Shown piece after piece: positions 63,789 through 64,000 of a DNA stretch of 64,000 nucleotides. The position numbers and the translations under genes are program-made. Source of the stretch: an uncultured Alphaproteobacteria bacterium. GTDB lineage: Bacteria; Pseudomonadota; Alphaproteobacteria; HIMB59; GCA-002718135. Under the pieces are notes generated by a model. It ran no database searches, was not told the origin of the DNA, and saw nothing but the letters and a program-made list of their open reading frames with translations. Every line of letters begins with the position of its first letter. Positions within the stretch are counted from its first letter, which is position 1. The DNA lies in contig CACMGM010000001.1 in NCBI GenBank assembly GCA_902613275.1, forward strand, positions 1 through 64,000, read 5' to 3'.

Positions 63789-64000
63789 ATTTTCTTTTTA
63801 TATTTAAATATTCATTTATTATTAAATTTAATTCTGCTTCTGTAAAATCAGGCCACAAAGTCTTAGTAAAAAAAAGTTCAGTATAAGTTAAATTATACAT
63901 TATAAAATTACTTAATCTTTGATATCCTCCAGTTCTTATTAATAAATCAGGATCTGGTATATTTCCAATATTAAATAATTTATTGATATCTTCTTGATCG
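63778..64000 (-). CDS. uppS: Undecaprenyl pyrophosphate synthase, C-terminal fragment
   Basis: The 3' end of a minus-strand gene that enters from the right edge, 73 residues and the stop. The visible PDPDLLIRTGGYQRLSNFIM, followed by YNLTYTELFFTKTLWPDF, is the conserved C-terminal part of cis-prenyltransferases (typically PDLLIRT-x-GE-x-RLSNFLL, then AY-[ST]-E). Here Tyr replaces the usual Glu in RTGGEQRLSN. The enzyme makes the C55 lipid carrier for peptidoglycan and lipopolysaccharide. uppS-cdsA-dxr is the standard order. Confidence 0.93.
   Translation of the reverse strand, partial: DQEDINKLFNIGNIPDPDLLIRTGGYQRLSNFIMYNLTYTELFFTKTLWPDFTEAELNLIINEYLNIKRKYGL

Overview
The window is a gene-dense, very AT-rich stretch of a streamlined alphaproteobacterial genome. 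The evidence for the class is the gene order and gene architecture: rsh-acpS-lepB-rnc-era-recO-parC; ntrY-ntrX-trkA-dat; a fused ispDF; a pyruvate dehydrogenase E1-beta that carries its own lipoyl domain; lpxI rather than lpxH; and cdsA-dxr-bamA-skp-lpxD-fabZ-lpxA-lpxI-lpxB beside gltA. Intergenic spaces are mostly 0-60 bp, frames often overlap by 1-41 nt, and the longest stretch without a gene is 168 bp. This suggests a free-living marine lineage of the SAR11 or HIMB59 type, but no rRNA is present, so the assignment is an inference.

Layout. 1-9786 (minus strand): the start of a SABATH-like methyltransferase, then parC, a frameshifted recO, era, rnc, lepB, acpS, rsh, rpoZ, smpB, dapA and tRNA-Ser(GCU). 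9955-12332: a HupE/UreJ-like membrane protein and a DUF4198-like secreted protein whose start codons overlap head to head, plus a small orphan membrane protein. 12315-15494: gatCAB. 15512-20332 (plus): ruvX, a pyrB with an integrase-like N-terminal extension, plsY, topA. 20363-23405 (plus): an accessory-looking block with a C1B aminopeptidase, a 74-residue orphan, a DNA cytosine methyltransferase and a PD-(D/E)XK nuclease candidate, probably a restriction-modification pair. 23410-33221 (minus): an MFS transporter, msrB, a DMT transporter, a beta-hydroxyacid dehydrogenase, an inositol-phosphatase-like enzyme, a class IV aminotransferase, trkA, ntrX, ntrY. 33282-35332 (plus): ispDF, pgpA, pncC. 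35324-45484 (minus): ratA/COQ10-like, lipA, pdhC, pdhB, pdhA, an ftsB-like gene, eno, kdsA, pyrG, secG, tpiA. 45534-55109 (plus): a PpiD-like foldase, trpE, trpG, trpD, trpC, moaC, lexA, gltX, gltA. 55084-64000 (minus): the envelope cluster lpxB-lpxI-lpxA-fabZ-lpxD-skp-bamA-dxr-cdsA-uppS (partial).

The genes cover lipid A and outer-membrane assembly, isoprenoid and phospholipid synthesis, pyruvate oxidation, tryptophan synthesis, translation quality control and stringent/SOS control. The most notable points are: pyrB joined in frame to an integrase arm-binding-like domain and preceded by helically phased ACACAT repeats; a compact M-R pair; an NtrX whose AAA+ core has lost Walker B and GAFTGA; a recO split at an A10 run; a CATG overlap of divergent start codons; a perfect alphaproteobacterial LexA box next to the lexA start; and conserved neighbours missing from otherwise conserved clusters (rseP, pyrC, dprA, pdxJ, hfq).
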